Assembly (NCBI RefSeq): GCF_028622115.1
Contig: NZ_CP097263.1
Coordinates: 3,534,001-3,598,000 of the forward strand
DNA: 64,000 bases
Direction of reading: 5' to 3'
From: Kutzneria chonburiensis
Lineage (GTDB): Bacteria; Actinomycetota; Actinomycetes; Mycobacteriales; Pseudonocardiaceae
Of this stretch, positions 44,259 through 53,035 are shown in pieces; within the stretch, counting starts at the first letter, position 1; each line of letters begins with the position of its first letter. The notes under the pieces were generated by a model. It did no database searches. It was not told where the DNA came from and saw only the letters and a program-made list of their open reading frames with translations. A program made the position numbers and the translations under genes.

Positions 44259-45035
44259 ATGGATTTGCAGGTGAAGGGCCGTCGTGCGCTGATCACGGGG
44301 TCGAGCTCGGGCCTGGGCGAGGCGATCGCCCGGCTGCTGGCCGCCGAGGGCGCGGACGTAGTGGTGCACGGTCGCGACGTGACCCGCACCGAGGCCGTCG
44401 CCAAGGACATCGGGGCCGTGGCGGCCATCGGGGATCTGGCGACCGACGCCGGTGCGGACGCCGTCGCCACGGCGGCCGGCGAGATCGACATCCTGGTCAA
44501 CAACGCCGGGGCGTACGACACCGTCGGCTGGCCCGAGTCGAGCGCCGAGCTGTGGCAGCGCACGTACAACGTCAATGTGGTGAGCGGCATCCGCATGATC
44601 CACCGGCTGGTCCCGGGCATGCGGGACCGCGGCTGGGGCCGCGTCGTGCAGATCGGCGGCGGGCTGGCCATGCAGCCGATGGCCATGCAGCCGCACTACA
44701 ACGCCACCCTCGCCGCCCGGCACAATCTCGCCGTCTCACTGGCCCGCGAGTTGGCCGGCACCGGCGTGACGTCGAATGTCGTTGCGCCAGGCGCAATCCT
44801 GGCCGACGCGACGCGCGACCTCTTGATCGGACTGGCCCCGAGCCACGACTGGGGCACCGAATGGCCCGAGATCGAGGCCAATGCCGTGAAGTCGTTCGTG
44901 CCCAACGACATCGGCCGCTTCGGCCGGCCGGACGAGATCGCCGGCGCGGTGGCCTACCTGTGCAGTCCGTACGCCGATTACGTCAGCGGCGCGACACTGC
45001 GCGTGGACGGCGGCGCGATCCGGTCCGTGGCGTGA
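44259..45035 (+). CDS. SDR-family oxidoreductase lacking the YxxxK lysine
   Basis: 258 residues from ATG 44259, GTGGAG five bases upstream. The dinucleotide motif TGSSSGLGEAIA (13-24) and NNAG (about 86) are intact. The active-site region reads PHYNATLAARHN: Tyr present, but Leu stands where YxxxK has Lys, with an Arg three residues later. The C-terminus DYVSGATLRVDGG is the standard SDR end. So catalysis may use another base, or the enzyme is impaired; a subset of SDRs with YNATLAA is known to me from database sequences. It is divergent from its likely repressor, and 13 bp ahead of a TrmB-type regulator. Confidence 0.88.
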   Translation: MDLQVKGRRALITGSSSGLGEAIARLLAAEGADVVVHGRDVTRTEAVAKDIGAVAAIGDLATDAGADAVATAAGEIDILVNNAGAYDTVGWPESSAELWQRTYNVNVVSGIRMIHRLVPGMRDRGWGRVVQIGGGLAMQPMAMQPHYNATLAARHNLAVSLARELAGTGVTSNVVAPGAILADATRDLLIGLAPSHDWGTEWPEIEANAVKSFVPNDIGRFGRPDEIAGAVAYLCSPYADYVSGATLRVDGGAIRSVA

Positions 45036-45048
45036 TTATCCTGGCCGG

Positions 45049-46056
45049 GTGTTGGAGGCGTTGGGCCTGACCGCGGCCGAGGAACGGGTGTACCGAGCGG
45101 TCGTGGTGGGGCACCGGGCCGTGCCGTCGGAGCTCGCCGCCCAGCTGGACGTAACGGCTCAGACGTTAGATCCCCTGCTCCAGGCCTTGATCGACAAAGG
45201 CTTGGTGAGCCGCGTCGGCGGCCGGTACGTGCCAGCCCCGCCCGATGTCGCCCTCGGCCCGCTGCTGGTGCACGGCCAGGCCGAGCTGGAACGGGCCCGC
45301 GCCGCCGTCGGACAACTGGCCGAGCAGTACCGCAAAGGCGTGCGGCGGCGGGATTCCACGCAGCTGGTGGAAGTCGTCACCGGCGCCGAGGCGATCCGCC
45401 AGCAGGCACTGCAACTCCAGCGCGAGGCCCGCACCGAGATGTTGTGGTTCTGCCGCATCAACCCCATCGCCATGACCTCCACCGAGAACGAGGAGGAGTT
45501 CCGGGCGTTGGCCCGCGGCGTGCGCTACCAGGTGGTGTACGAGACCGCCATGCTCGAGGAACCCGGCGCCCTCAAGGGTTTGGCCAGCGGCATCCAGGCC
45601 GGCGAGCAGGCCAGGACCGTGCCCACGGTGCCGGTCCGGCTCGCCATCGCCGACCGTCAGGTGGCACTCTGCCCGCTCGGCGACGAGGCCGACGGCGAGC
45701 CCACCGCCGCCCTCGTCCAGGGCACCAGCCTGCTCACCGCGCTCATCGCCCTGTTCGAGACCTATTGGCACCGCGCCACTCCCGTGCAGATCGACGGCAA
45801 CGGCGGCCCGCTCACCGCCGACGAGGTACGGCTCCTGTCGCTGCTCATCGGCGGCGTCAGCGACAAGTCCATCGCCACCCAGCTCCAGGTCAGTCAGCGC
45901 ACCGTGCAGCGCCGGGTGCAGGACCTCATGCGTCGGGCCGATGTCCGCAACCGGATGCAGCTGTCGTGGCAGGTGGGCAAGCTCGGTTGGCTGGACAACG
46001 CCGCCGGGCCCGTGGCCGGCCCGGCGGCAGGCAGTCAGCTCAGCGGCAGCCGGTAG
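45049..46056 (+). CDS. TrmB-like / LuxR-type HTH regulator
   Basis: 335 residues, GTG start. N-terminal TrmB-like winged helix (about 4-62: LGLTAAEERVYRAVV, DVTAQTLDPLLQALIDKG). A coiled linker leads to a sensor-like domain, and the C-terminus carries a LuxR-type HTH (about 255-315: LTADEVRLLSLLIGGVSDKS, TQLQVSQRTVQRRVQDLM). This two-HTH layout is common in actinomycetes near specialised metabolism genes; effectors are unknown. It is 13 bp downstream of the SDR and probably co-transcribed. The 3' end overlaps the convergent propeller gene by 22 nt. Confidence 0.88.
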   Translation: MLEALGLTAAEERVYRAVVVGHRAVPSELAAQLDVTAQTLDPLLQALIDKGLVSRVGGRYVPAPPDVALGPLLVHGQAELERARAAVGQLAEQYRKGVRRRDSTQLVEVVTGAEAIRQQALQLQREARTEMLWFCRINPIAMTSTENEEEFRALARGVRYQVVYETAMLEEPGALKGLASGIQAGEQARTVPTVPVRLAIADRQVALCPLGDEADGEPTAALVQGTSLLTALIALFETYWHRATPVQIDGNGGPLTADEVRLLSLLIGGVSDKSIATQLQVSQRTVQRRVQDLMRRADVRNRMQLSWQVGKLGWLDNAAGPVAGPAAGSQLSGSR

Positions 46057-47899
46057 ACACCGCTGCTGCCCGTGCCGACAAACAACCAGTCACGCGTCGC
46101 CAACAACGAGCGGACGTCGCGGTCGGGCAGGCCGGGCATCGTGGTCCAGTGCTTGCCGTCGCCGCGGAGCAGGCTGGTGCGCGAGCCGAGGTAGAGCGAA
46201 CCGTCGGCAGCATAGGTGGCGGCGTCGTAGTCGGCGGCGGGGGTGTTGGGCACGGGGGCGAAGGTCCGGCCGCCGTCGATGCTGAGCTGAACCAGGTTCT
46301 CCCCCACCGCAACGACTTCCGAGCCCCGCACGGCGACGTTCTTCACGTTGCCGTCGAGGACCTTGGTCGCGGTCACGCCGGCATCGGTGCTGTGGAACAG
46401 GCCGTTGGGCGTGGAGATCCACACCTCGTCGCCGCGGCCGGCGGTCACCGCCCATGCTCCCTCGGCGCCGTAATACGCGTGCGGCGATAGGGTCTTACCG
46501 CCGTCGGTGCTGGTGTAGAGGCTGGCGCCGGTGAGGTAGGTGGCGATGTAGAGCTTGTCGGGATCACGGGAATCGACGGCCATCGACCGCGACGAACCCG
46601 GCACCACGTCGGCCGACTGCCGCCAGGTGGATCCGTTGTCGTGCGAGCGTTCCAGCCAGATGCACGCGTCGGGGCAGAAGCCGATGCGTACCCGGGCAAC
46701 GTCCTTGCCCGGCAACGCGGCCACCCCGCCGATGACGTTGCCGATGGTCGCCGGGGCCTGGCCGGTCCAACCCCAATCCTGGTAGCCCGTCGGGGTTTCG
46801 CAGTCATCGACGACGTCGATCGGTAGCTGTCCACGGACGTGCCGGCGATCAGCGACGAGCCGGAGATCGCCAGTGCGCCGACGCTCACGGCCGGCACGCC
46901 GATGCGGCGGAACCGTGCCGAGTCGGTGGTGGTGTAGATGCCGGCGGCGGCGCTGATCACCAGCTCGTTCGGACGATCCGGGAAGCTGCCGAGGTCGGAG
47001 TACAGGTCCAGGGCCGGCAACGCCTTGGGCTGGGGCGTCCAGTGCCGGCCATTGTCGTGGCTGACCCAGGTGTTCTTGCGCGCGTTCGGGCCTGGCGACG
47101 GCTCCAACGTCTGCGCCTGGATGTCGCCGCCGGGCGTGATGCCGAGGTAGCTCACCCAGTCGGTGCCCCACGGACCGGTCATCGCCCGCCAACTCCGGCC
47201 GCCGTCGATGGAGATCACCGCGCTGCCGTCACGTTCCTGCGACGCCACCACGAGCGGCCCGTGCGCGGCGAGGTGCTCGACGAAGATGTCGCCGGGCACC
47301 GGGAGTTTGACCGTGCCCTTGTACACGGCGCTGTCCGTGGCCACGAACAGCGCGTCGCCGTCGACCACGAGCCGCTTCGCGCCGGCCGGCGAGCCCTTCA
47401 CCAACGTCCAGTGCGTGCCACGGTCCTGGCTCTCGAACACGCCCGACGCCCCGGCGGCGTAGACCTTGCGCCCCAGCACGGCGACGTCGTAGATGTCGGC
47501 CGAGTCGTCGAAGACCTGATGGAACGACCGGGCGCCGTCGGTGCTGCGGTAGACATATCCCTTGCCGCCGCCCAAAACGCTGGCCGCCACGTAGACCACG
47601 TTGGCGTCACGGGGATCGGCGGCCAGGTGACTGCCGCTCACACCGTCGGCGAACGGAGTCGGCGGGGCCCAGGTGATGCCGTGATCGTCGCTGCGGAACA
47701 CCGCCCGCGCGCCGTCCGGCAGGACATAGAGTCTGGACGGCGCCGCCGGCGTGAAGGCCAGGTAGCCGCCGCTGGCGTTCGGCCCCATCGACAACCACTG
47801 TGCTGATGAACTTTGGGGACCCGGCGCCGCGTTGGCCGGCACGGCCAAGGCCACGGTGAGCCCCATCGCGAGCACTGCTCGTCGCAGGAAACGGTGCAT
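46035..47899 (-). CDS. Secreted Asp-box (sialidase/BNR-like) beta-propeller protein, frameshifted in this sequence
   Basis: From ATG 47899 a signal peptide (RRAVLAMGLTVALAVPANA) leads into repeated Asp boxes: SDDHGITW, SQDRGTHW, SIDGGRSW, SHDNGRHW, then after the shift SHDNGSTW, STDGGKTL and SIDGGRTF, in all about ten. The first frame runs to about 46824 and the second from there to 46035. One base is missing at the GG pair 46822-46823; adding it restores a continuous DSYPIDVVDD and a protein of about 621 residues. No sialidase catalytic residues are evident, so this may be a structural or binding propeller. Frameshift may be assembly error. Confidence 0.82.
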
Positions 47900-48010
47900 C
47901 AGCCCAGGATTGGCCAGCGGCCGGGGTTTGTCACCGGCCGGGGCCTGTCCGAACCACGACACGTCGCAACTCCGCCACCGCCGGCACCGGCCCGCCTATA
48001 GTTACGCCGC

Positions 48011-48748
48011 GTGGCACCGAAATCCGGCGAGGACGACCGCCAGGGCATCCAGTCCGTCGAGATCGCGATGACCGTGCTCGGCGCGATCGAGCGCGGACGC
48101 GGGCCGATGAGCCTGTCCCAGATCGCCGCCGGCGCCGACATGGCGACCAGCAAGGCCCACCGCTACCTGGTCAGCCTCAGCCGCGCCGGGCTGGTGGCCC
48201 AGGCCCGCAGCTCCGGCCTGTACGACCTCGGGCCGGCCGCACGGCGGCTGGGCGTCGAGTCGCTGCGCCGGATGGACGAGGTCGGGCTGGCCTCCGAGTA
48301 CCTGCCCGAACTGCGCGACCGCACCTCGCACGCCGTCAACCTCGCGGTGTGGGGCGATCACGGGCCGGTGCTCGTGCGCTGGGAGTACGGCGTGCATCCG
48401 CTGCCGATCACCATCCGCATCGGCGCCACCATGCCCCTGACCACGTCGTCGGTCGGTCTGGTCTTCCTCGCGCACCTGCCGTCCGCGCTGACCGCTCCCC
48501 TGCTCACGCCCGGTTTCGACGCCGCGACGGCCAGGCGGACGGTGCTGGACAACGGCTTCGCCCACACCAGCGAGGCCATGATCCCCGGCGTGACGTCGCT
48601 GGCCGCGGTCGTGCTGACGGCCTCGCTGCCGCTGGCCGTGGCGCTGGCCCTGCCGTCGCGGACCGACGCCGATGAGCTCAAGGCGATCACCGCCGACCTG
48701 GTGGAGACGACCAGGCGCATGTCGGCCGAACTCGGCGGCGGGCACTAG
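48011..48748 (+). CDS. IclR-family transcriptional regulator
   Basis: 245 residues, GTG start 9 nt after a -10-like TATAGT (47997-48002), so probably leaderless. Winged helix about 14-75 (SVEIAMTVLGAIERG, SLSQIAAGADMATSKAHRYL), then an IclR effector domain with YDLGPAARRLG and LRDRTSHAVNLAVWGDHG. The HTH and linker match the regulators of aromatic and sugar catabolism. Its nearest candidate target is the decarboxylase operon at 49417 or the CadD-like gene four bases downstream; neither link is proven. Confidence 0.9.
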   Translation: MAPKSGEDDRQGIQSVEIAMTVLGAIERGRGPMSLSQIAAGADMATSKAHRYLVSLSRAGLVAQARSSGLYDLGPAARRLGVESLRRMDEVGLASEYLPELRDRTSHAVNLAVWGDHGPVLVRWEYGVHPLPITIRIGATMPLTTSSVGLVFLAHLPSALTAPLLTPGFDAATARRTVLDNGFAHTSEAMIPGVTSLAAVVLTASLPLAVALALPSRTDADELKAITADLVETTRRMSAELGGGH

Positions 48749-48752
48749 CCGG

Positions 48753-49316
48753 ATGGACCTGGTCCTGGCGGCCGTCGGCATGTTCGCGGTCACCAACATC
48801 GACGACATGCTGGTGCTGGCGGTGTTCTTCGGCCTGGCCGCGGGCAGCCGGCGGGCCGCGCTGCACATCGTGCTCGGCCAGTACCTCGGGTTCGGCGCGA
48901 TCCTGGCCGTGTCGGTCCTGGGCGCGCTCGGCGCCGGACTGCTGCCGGCGCAACTCATCCCCTACCTCGGGCTGCTGCCGCTGCTGCTGGGCCTGCGCGC
49001 CGCCTGGAAGATCGTCCGCCCCGACGACGACGCCCCGGCGTTCAACAAGGTCGGGTTCGCGCAGGTCGCGGCGGTGACCTGCGCCAACGGCGGCGACAAC
49101 ATCGGCGTCTACGTGCCGGTCTTCGCCGTGGCCGGGATCGGCGGCATGACCGGCTACATCGTGGTGTTCCTGGTCGGCGTCGCCGTGTGGTGCGCCGCCG
49201 GCCGGTTCCTGGCCGGCCGTCCCCTGGTGGCGAAGGCGCTGTCCCGCTGGGGCCACCTGATCCTGCCGGTCGTGCTGATCGGCCTCGGCCTGGTCATCCT
49301 CGCCGGCGCGCTCTGA
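48753..49316 (+). CDS. CadD-family transporter (cadmium/cation efflux-like)
   Basis: 187 residues from ATG 48753, 4 bp after the IclR stop; five to six transmembrane segments. NIDDM (about 15-19) and the second ANGGDNIGVYVP (about 106-117) are the paired acidic motifs of the CadD/LysE-like superfamily. The family was named for cadmium resistance in staphylococci, but the actinomycete members have not been tested for a specific metal as far as I know. Tight coupling with the IclR gene suggests one transcript. Confidence 0.82.
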   Translation: MDLVLAAVGMFAVTNIDDMLVLAVFFGLAAGSRRAALHIVLGQYLGFGAILAVSVLGALGAGLLPAQLIPYLGLLPLLLGLRAAWKIVRPDDDAPAFNKVGFAQVAAVTCANGGDNIGVYVPVFAVAGIGGMTGYIVVFLVGVAVWCAAGRFLAGRPLVAKALSRWGHLILPVVLIGLGLVILAGAL

Positions 49317-49358
49317 CATCTCACCCACAGCAATCGGCCCACAGGTCTCGACAGCGGC

Positions 49359-49394
49359 ATTCACTACTCGTAAGCTCGCTCCACATTAGTGAAT
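49359..49394. promoter_or_regulatory. Inverted repeat ATTCACTA/TAGTGAAT upstream of the membrane protein gene
   Basis: The 8-bp perfect arms lie at 49359-49366 and 49387-49394, separated by 20 nt, with an AT-richer middle that may hold the promoter. It precedes the membrane protein and decarboxylase genes and is a candidate operator for those two. Confidence 0.5.
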
Positions 49395-49416
49395 CCCAAC
49401 GGCGGGAGGAACGGTC

Positions 49417-49998
49417 ATGTCCACGAGCGTCGTCGAGGTGCACGCCGACCCGTTACCGGAGATCCGGGCGGACCGGGTGTGGTTCCGCTGGTGCGCCCGG
49501 CATCCGGTGGCATCGGTGCTGGTCGTCGGCTTCGTCGCCACCCAGATGGCGACCACGCTGGGCTACTTCATGCCGGCGATCGGGCTGCCGGAACTGCCGT
49601 GGCCGCTGCACAACGGCATCGTCGCCGCGCCGAACACGCCCGAGGGCACGGCCGCCTCGTACGCGGTCGGGCAGTTCATGCACTACCTCGACGGCATCGC
49701 CTTCACCATGGTGTTCGCCTTCCTGGCCCACCCGCGGCTGCCGTTCCGCGACACCGAGGCCGGCAACTTCCTGAAGGCGCAGCTGTTCTGCACGATCCTG
49801 GCGCTGATCGCGATCACGCTGCTGGTGCCGTTCGTGTACGCGCCGGGCAAGGGTTTCGGCCTCTTCTCGTTCGGCCACGGCTGGCAGTTCCCGTTCGCGG
49901 TGTGGCTGTGGCACCTCATCTTCGGCGCGCACATCGCCGCCCTCTACAACCCCGGCCGGGTCCGGCGCCAGGCCATCGCCGACCGGGTTTCCGGCTGA
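49417..49998 (+). CDS. Four-helix membrane protein of unknown function
   Basis: 193 residues, ATG with GGGAGG upstream. Four hydrophobic segments: about 31-53 (VASVLVVGFVATQMATTLGY), 88-107, 124-147 and 158-178. His residues lie in or next to helices (FMHYLDG, FGHGWQF, WLWHLIFGAH), reminiscent of haem- or metal-binding membrane proteins, but no known family fits. It is 30 bp ahead of the gamma-resorcylate decarboxylase-like gene in the same direction and shares the operator candidate. A role in uptake or redox support for that enzyme is only a guess. Confidence 0.75.
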   Translation: MSTSVVEVHADPLPEIRADRVWFRWCARHPVASVLVVGFVATQMATTLGYFMPAIGLPELPWPLHNGIVAAPNTPEGTAASYAVGQFMHYLDGIAFTMVFAFLAHPRLPFRDTEAGNFLKAQLFCTILALIAITLLVPFVYAPGKGFGLFSFGHGWQFPFAVWLWHLIFGAHIAALYNPGRVRRQAIADRVSG

Positions 49999-50028
49999 AC
50001 CGTTGACGCGCTAAAGAGGAGAAGAACC

Positions 50029-51012
50029 GTGCTGGGGAAGATCGCGCTCGAAGAGCACTTCGCGACCGAGGAGACCATCGGCGACTCACAGCCGTACGCG
50101 CCGGCGGCGTCCTGGCCGGAGCTGCGGTCCCGGCTGCTGGACATCGTCGACCGGCGGGTGCGGGAGATGGACGCCAACGGCGTCGAACTGATGCTGCTAT
50201 CGCTCAACTCCCCGGCCGTGCAGGCGATTCCCCACGCGGCCAAGGCGGTCGACCTGGCCCGCCGGGCCAACGACTTCCTGGCCGAGGAGATCGCCAAGCG
50301 GCCGGACCGGTTCCGCGGCTTCGCGGCGCTGCCCATGCAGCATCCCGAGGCGGCGGCCGAGGAGCTGCGGCGGGCGGTGGTCGAGCTCGGTTTCGTCGGC
50401 GCGCTGGTGAACGGCTTCTCCGAGCTCGACGAGAACGGCACGACCAGCCATTACGACACCGAGGACCACCGCCCGTTCTGGGCCGAGGTCGAGCGGCTGG
50501 AGGTGCCGTTCTACCTGCACCCACGCAACCCGCTGCGGCAGGACGCCCGGGTGTACGGGGACCACGACTGGCTGCTCGGCCCGGCCTGGGCGTTCGGCCA
50601 CGAGACGGCCGTGCATGCCTTGCGGCTCATCGGATCCGGCCTGTTCGACGCCCATCCGGGCGTGCGGATCGTGCTCGGGCACCTCGGCGAGAACCTGCCG
50701 TACGGCTTGTGGCGCCTGGACAACCACAACGCCTGGCACGGGCAGCGGGCCTCGGGCTACCGGGCGCGGCGGCCGGTGGCCGACTACATCCTGCGCAACT
50801 TCCTGATCACCACCTCCGGCAACTTCACCACGCAGGCCCTGTTGTCGGCCATCATGTCCCTCGGCTCGGACCGGATCCTGTTCTCCACCGACTGGCCGTT
50901 CGAGAACGTCGACCATGCCGCGCACTGGTTCGACGCCGCGTCGATCAGCGAGACCGACCGGCTCAAGATCGGCCGAACCAACGCCCTGCGCGAGTTCCGG
51001 CTCGGCGGTTGA
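50029..51012 (+). CDS. Amidohydrolase-superfamily decarboxylase (gamma-resorcylate decarboxylase-like)
   Basis: 327 residues, GTG start with AGAGGAG upstream. IALEEHFATEET (5-16) is the start of 2,6-dihydroxybenzoate decarboxylases, where the Glu and His of EEH bind the metal. Further metal or active-site residues lie in FYLHPRN (His near 164), LGHLGEN (His near 219) and FSTDWPFE (Asp near 288). The family performs non-oxidative decarboxylation of hydroxybenzoates. The 3' end overlaps the convergent flavoprotein by 50 nt. Together with the upstream membrane protein and flavoprotein this hints at aromatic acid degradation. Confidence 0.87.
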   Translation: MLGKIALEEHFATEETIGDSQPYAPAASWPELRSRLLDIVDRRVREMDANGVELMLLSLNSPAVQAIPHAAKAVDLARRANDFLAEEIAKRPDRFRGFAALPMQHPEAAAEELRRAVVELGFVGALVNGFSELDENGTTSHYDTEDHRPFWAEVERLEVPFYLHPRNPLRQDARVYGDHDWLLGPAWAFGHETAVHALRLIGSGLFDAHPGVRIVLGHLGENLPYGLWRLDNHNAWHGQRASGYRARRPVADYILRNFLITTSGNFTTQALLSAIMSLGSDRILFSTDWPFENVDHAAHWFDAASISETDRLKIGRTNALREFRLGG

Positions 51013-52366
51013 GCAGGATCGCCCTGATGCGCACACTCGGCCTTGTCAGCGCGCGGGGATGCCGGAGCAGGAAGGTGACCTCGTCGAACAGCCGGTTCAG
51101 GTCGTGGTCGTGCGCGGTGGCCATCGCGACCTGGTTGCTCAGCCACTGGCGGATCCGGTAGAAGCGCGGATACGGCCCGGTGACGTGCGGCAGCTGGAGG
51201 TCGGCCGCGGTGGACAGCGACCAGGCGGCGTCGACGAAAACCTTCTGCCGGGCGAAGAATCCCCGTGCCGGCCGGGTCAGGTCCGGACGTGAGCGCAGGA
51301 AGTCCGACAGGCAGGAGGCGTGCAGGATGCCGGCGGCCATGCCCTGCCCGTAGATGGGATTGAAGGACGCGACGGCGTCGCCGACGGCGATGAGCCGTGC
51401 GGGCAGGCGCTTGAGCCGGACGTAGTCCCGGCGGCGGCTGTCGGGATGCCGGTAGGTCCGCACGTCCTCGACGACGTCGCCCGAGACGGCATGGGTGTAC
51501 TCGGGCGTGAGGTCGTCGCGGCAGACGCGGATCAGGTCGTCGATGGTCTGCCCGGGCCGGTGGTCGGCGTAGCCGGCGACGAGCACGAGCCAGCGGTCGC
51601 CCTCGATCTGGCTGACCGATGCGCCGGCGTTGGTGGACGACACCTGCGGCGTGTAACCGTTGAGCACGAACGTGTAGTCGGGTTCGTCGGTACGGCGGAA
51701 GACGGCACTGGCGTAGTTGAGGTCCACGGTCATCCGCTGCATCGGCGGCCGCTGCCAGCCGGCTTTCTCCAGCCAGTCGCCGAGCCGGCTGGAGCGGCCC
51801 ATGGCGTCGACGACGAAGTCCGCCCGCTCCACGGTCTCGGCGCCGTCGGCCTCGACCCGGACGCCGGTGGCGGCGTCGCCGGTGAACTCGACGCCGGTCG
51901 CCCGTCCGACGATGGCTTTCACGTTGGGCAGGGCCAGCACGTGATGTCGGATCCGGGCCTCGATGAAGGGCCGGCTGGCGCTGAGCATTGTTTCCTGAGC
52001 ATCGCTCGCCCGGGGGAAGTCGTCGATGTAGCGGCGCAGCCCGGTCGGCAGCAGCCGCCGCCCGCCGGCGGCGACGGCTGCGTCGGTGAAGCCGGGGAAC
52101 CAGCGCTCCAGCTGGATGAGGCCGCTGGGCAGCAGCGCGTGCACCTGGCTGCCCTGCGGCACCCCGGGCCGCGGCGCGGTGCTCGTGCCCGGGTCGTCCC
52201 GCTCGACGATGATCACTTCGTCGGCGTGGTCGGCCAGCACGCGGGCCGCCGTCAGCCCGGCCACACTGCCGCCCAGCACCACCGCCCGGGCGAACAGGAC
52301 GGGCGTGTCGGTCGGCGGCCGTGGATCGCTGAGCCGCGCGAACACCGCGGCGGTCGAAGTCGACAT
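50963..52366 (-). CDS. FAD-dependent monooxygenase/oxidoreductase
   Basis: 467 residues from ATG 52366 with GGGGGA upstream; a TTG five codons earlier is less likely. FAD is bound by AVVLGGSVAGLTAARVL (about 29-45), whose GGSVAG replaces GxGxxG, and by LIAVGDAVASFNPIYGQGM (about 330-348), the GD motif. The middle shows the DG-like motif FVVDAMGRSSRLGDWL. It belongs with the squalene epoxidase/geranylgeranyl reductase-like flavoproteins. Role: hydroxylation or epoxidation of a hydrophobic substrate; it converges on the decarboxylase gene. Not a membrane protein. Confidence 0.87.
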   Translation of the reverse strand: MSTSTAAVFARLSDPRPPTDTPVLFARAVVLGGSVAGLTAARVLADHADEVIIVERDDPGTSTAPRPGVPQGSQVHALLPSGLIQLERWFPGFTDAAVAAGGRRLLPTGLRRYIDDFPRASDAQETMLSASRPFIEARIRHHVLALPNVKAIVGRATGVEFTGDAATGVRVEADGAETVERADFVVDAMGRSSRLGDWLEKAGWQRPPMQRMTVDLNYASAVFRRTDEPDYTFVLNGYTPQVSSTNAGASVSQIEGDRWLVLVAGYADHRPGQTIDDLIRVCRDDLTPEYTHAVSGDVVEDVRTYRHPDSRRRDYVRLKRLPARLIAVGDAVASFNPIYGQGMAAGILHASCLSDFLRSRPDLTRPARGFFARQKVFVDAAWSLSTAADLQLPHVTGPYPRFYRIRQWLSNQVAMATAHDHDLNRLFDEVTFLLRHPRALTRPSVRIRAILLNRRAGTRAGRWFGRS

Positions 52367-52489
52367 GATGTTGTCCCCCAACGAATGCGACTCTGGAACC
52401 CTTCACCTTACGCACCGCACGCGCTCCATCACCGGCAGTTGCCCACAAGGGCAGCCGAACTGTCGGACCCGCTCCGTAGACTTGCCCGC

Positions 52490-52891
52490 ATGCCAACCAG
52501 CAGCGCCGTGTTCCACCGCATCCTGGACGCGCTCGACGAGGTCGCGAGCTCCCCGGCGCACGACTGGACGTCGTTCAGCGTGCGCGGCAAGCGGTTCGGC
52601 TACTACTGGCCGCGGACCGAGACCGTCGGCCTCAAGCAGACGATCACCGAGCAGCAGGCCCTGGTGTCCGAGCGGCCGGACGTGTTCGAGGAGCAGTTCA
52701 CCTCGGGCGGCTTCGGCTGGGTCGTGGTCTACCTGGACGGCGTGGAGCCCGACGAGCTGGCCGAGCTGGTGTACGAGGCGTGGCGGCTGAGCGCGCCCGA
52801 TGAGCTGGCCGACGGCCTGCCGTTCACCAAGGTGGCCAAGGCCTGTCTCCCGCGCGTCACGGCCCGCAAGCGGGCCAAGGCCTCCCGCTGA
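52490..52891 (+). CDS. MmcQ/YjbR-family protein
   Basis: 133 residues. A TAGACT box (52477-52482) lies 7 bp before the ATG with no binding site, suggesting a leaderless mRNA. The single domain is the CyaY-like fold of YjbR: FSVRGKRFGYYWPRT, PDVFEEQFTSGGFGWVVVYL and the C-terminal ELVYEAWRLSAPDEL. The family is described as putative DNA-binding without a proven function. Its C-terminus is basic (KVAKACLPRVTARKRAKASR). No operon partner. Confidence 0.88.
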   Translation: MPTSSAVFHRILDALDEVASSPAHDWTSFSVRGKRFGYYWPRTETVGLKQTITEQQALVSERPDVFEEQFTSGGFGWVVVYLDGVEPDELAELVYEAWRLSAPDELADGLPFTKVAKACLPRVTARKRAKASR

Positions 52892-53035
52892 CGCCCGCCC
52901 ACACCGACCGGCCCAGACTGCCAGCTTCACCGGCTACACTCTGGATTCGGGGGCCCTCCCCCACCCCCACCCCGCTGACCAGCCTTTTCGCTCAGCAGCG
53001 CGGATCCCCATGCCACTACCGTCGCGATGGTGGCT

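Noticed and set aside
52949-52962. GGGGG-CCCT-CCCCC stem after the YjbR gene as a firm terminator
   Set aside because: Five-base homopolymer arms in a C-rich stretch; could be chance, mentioned only with the response regulator.
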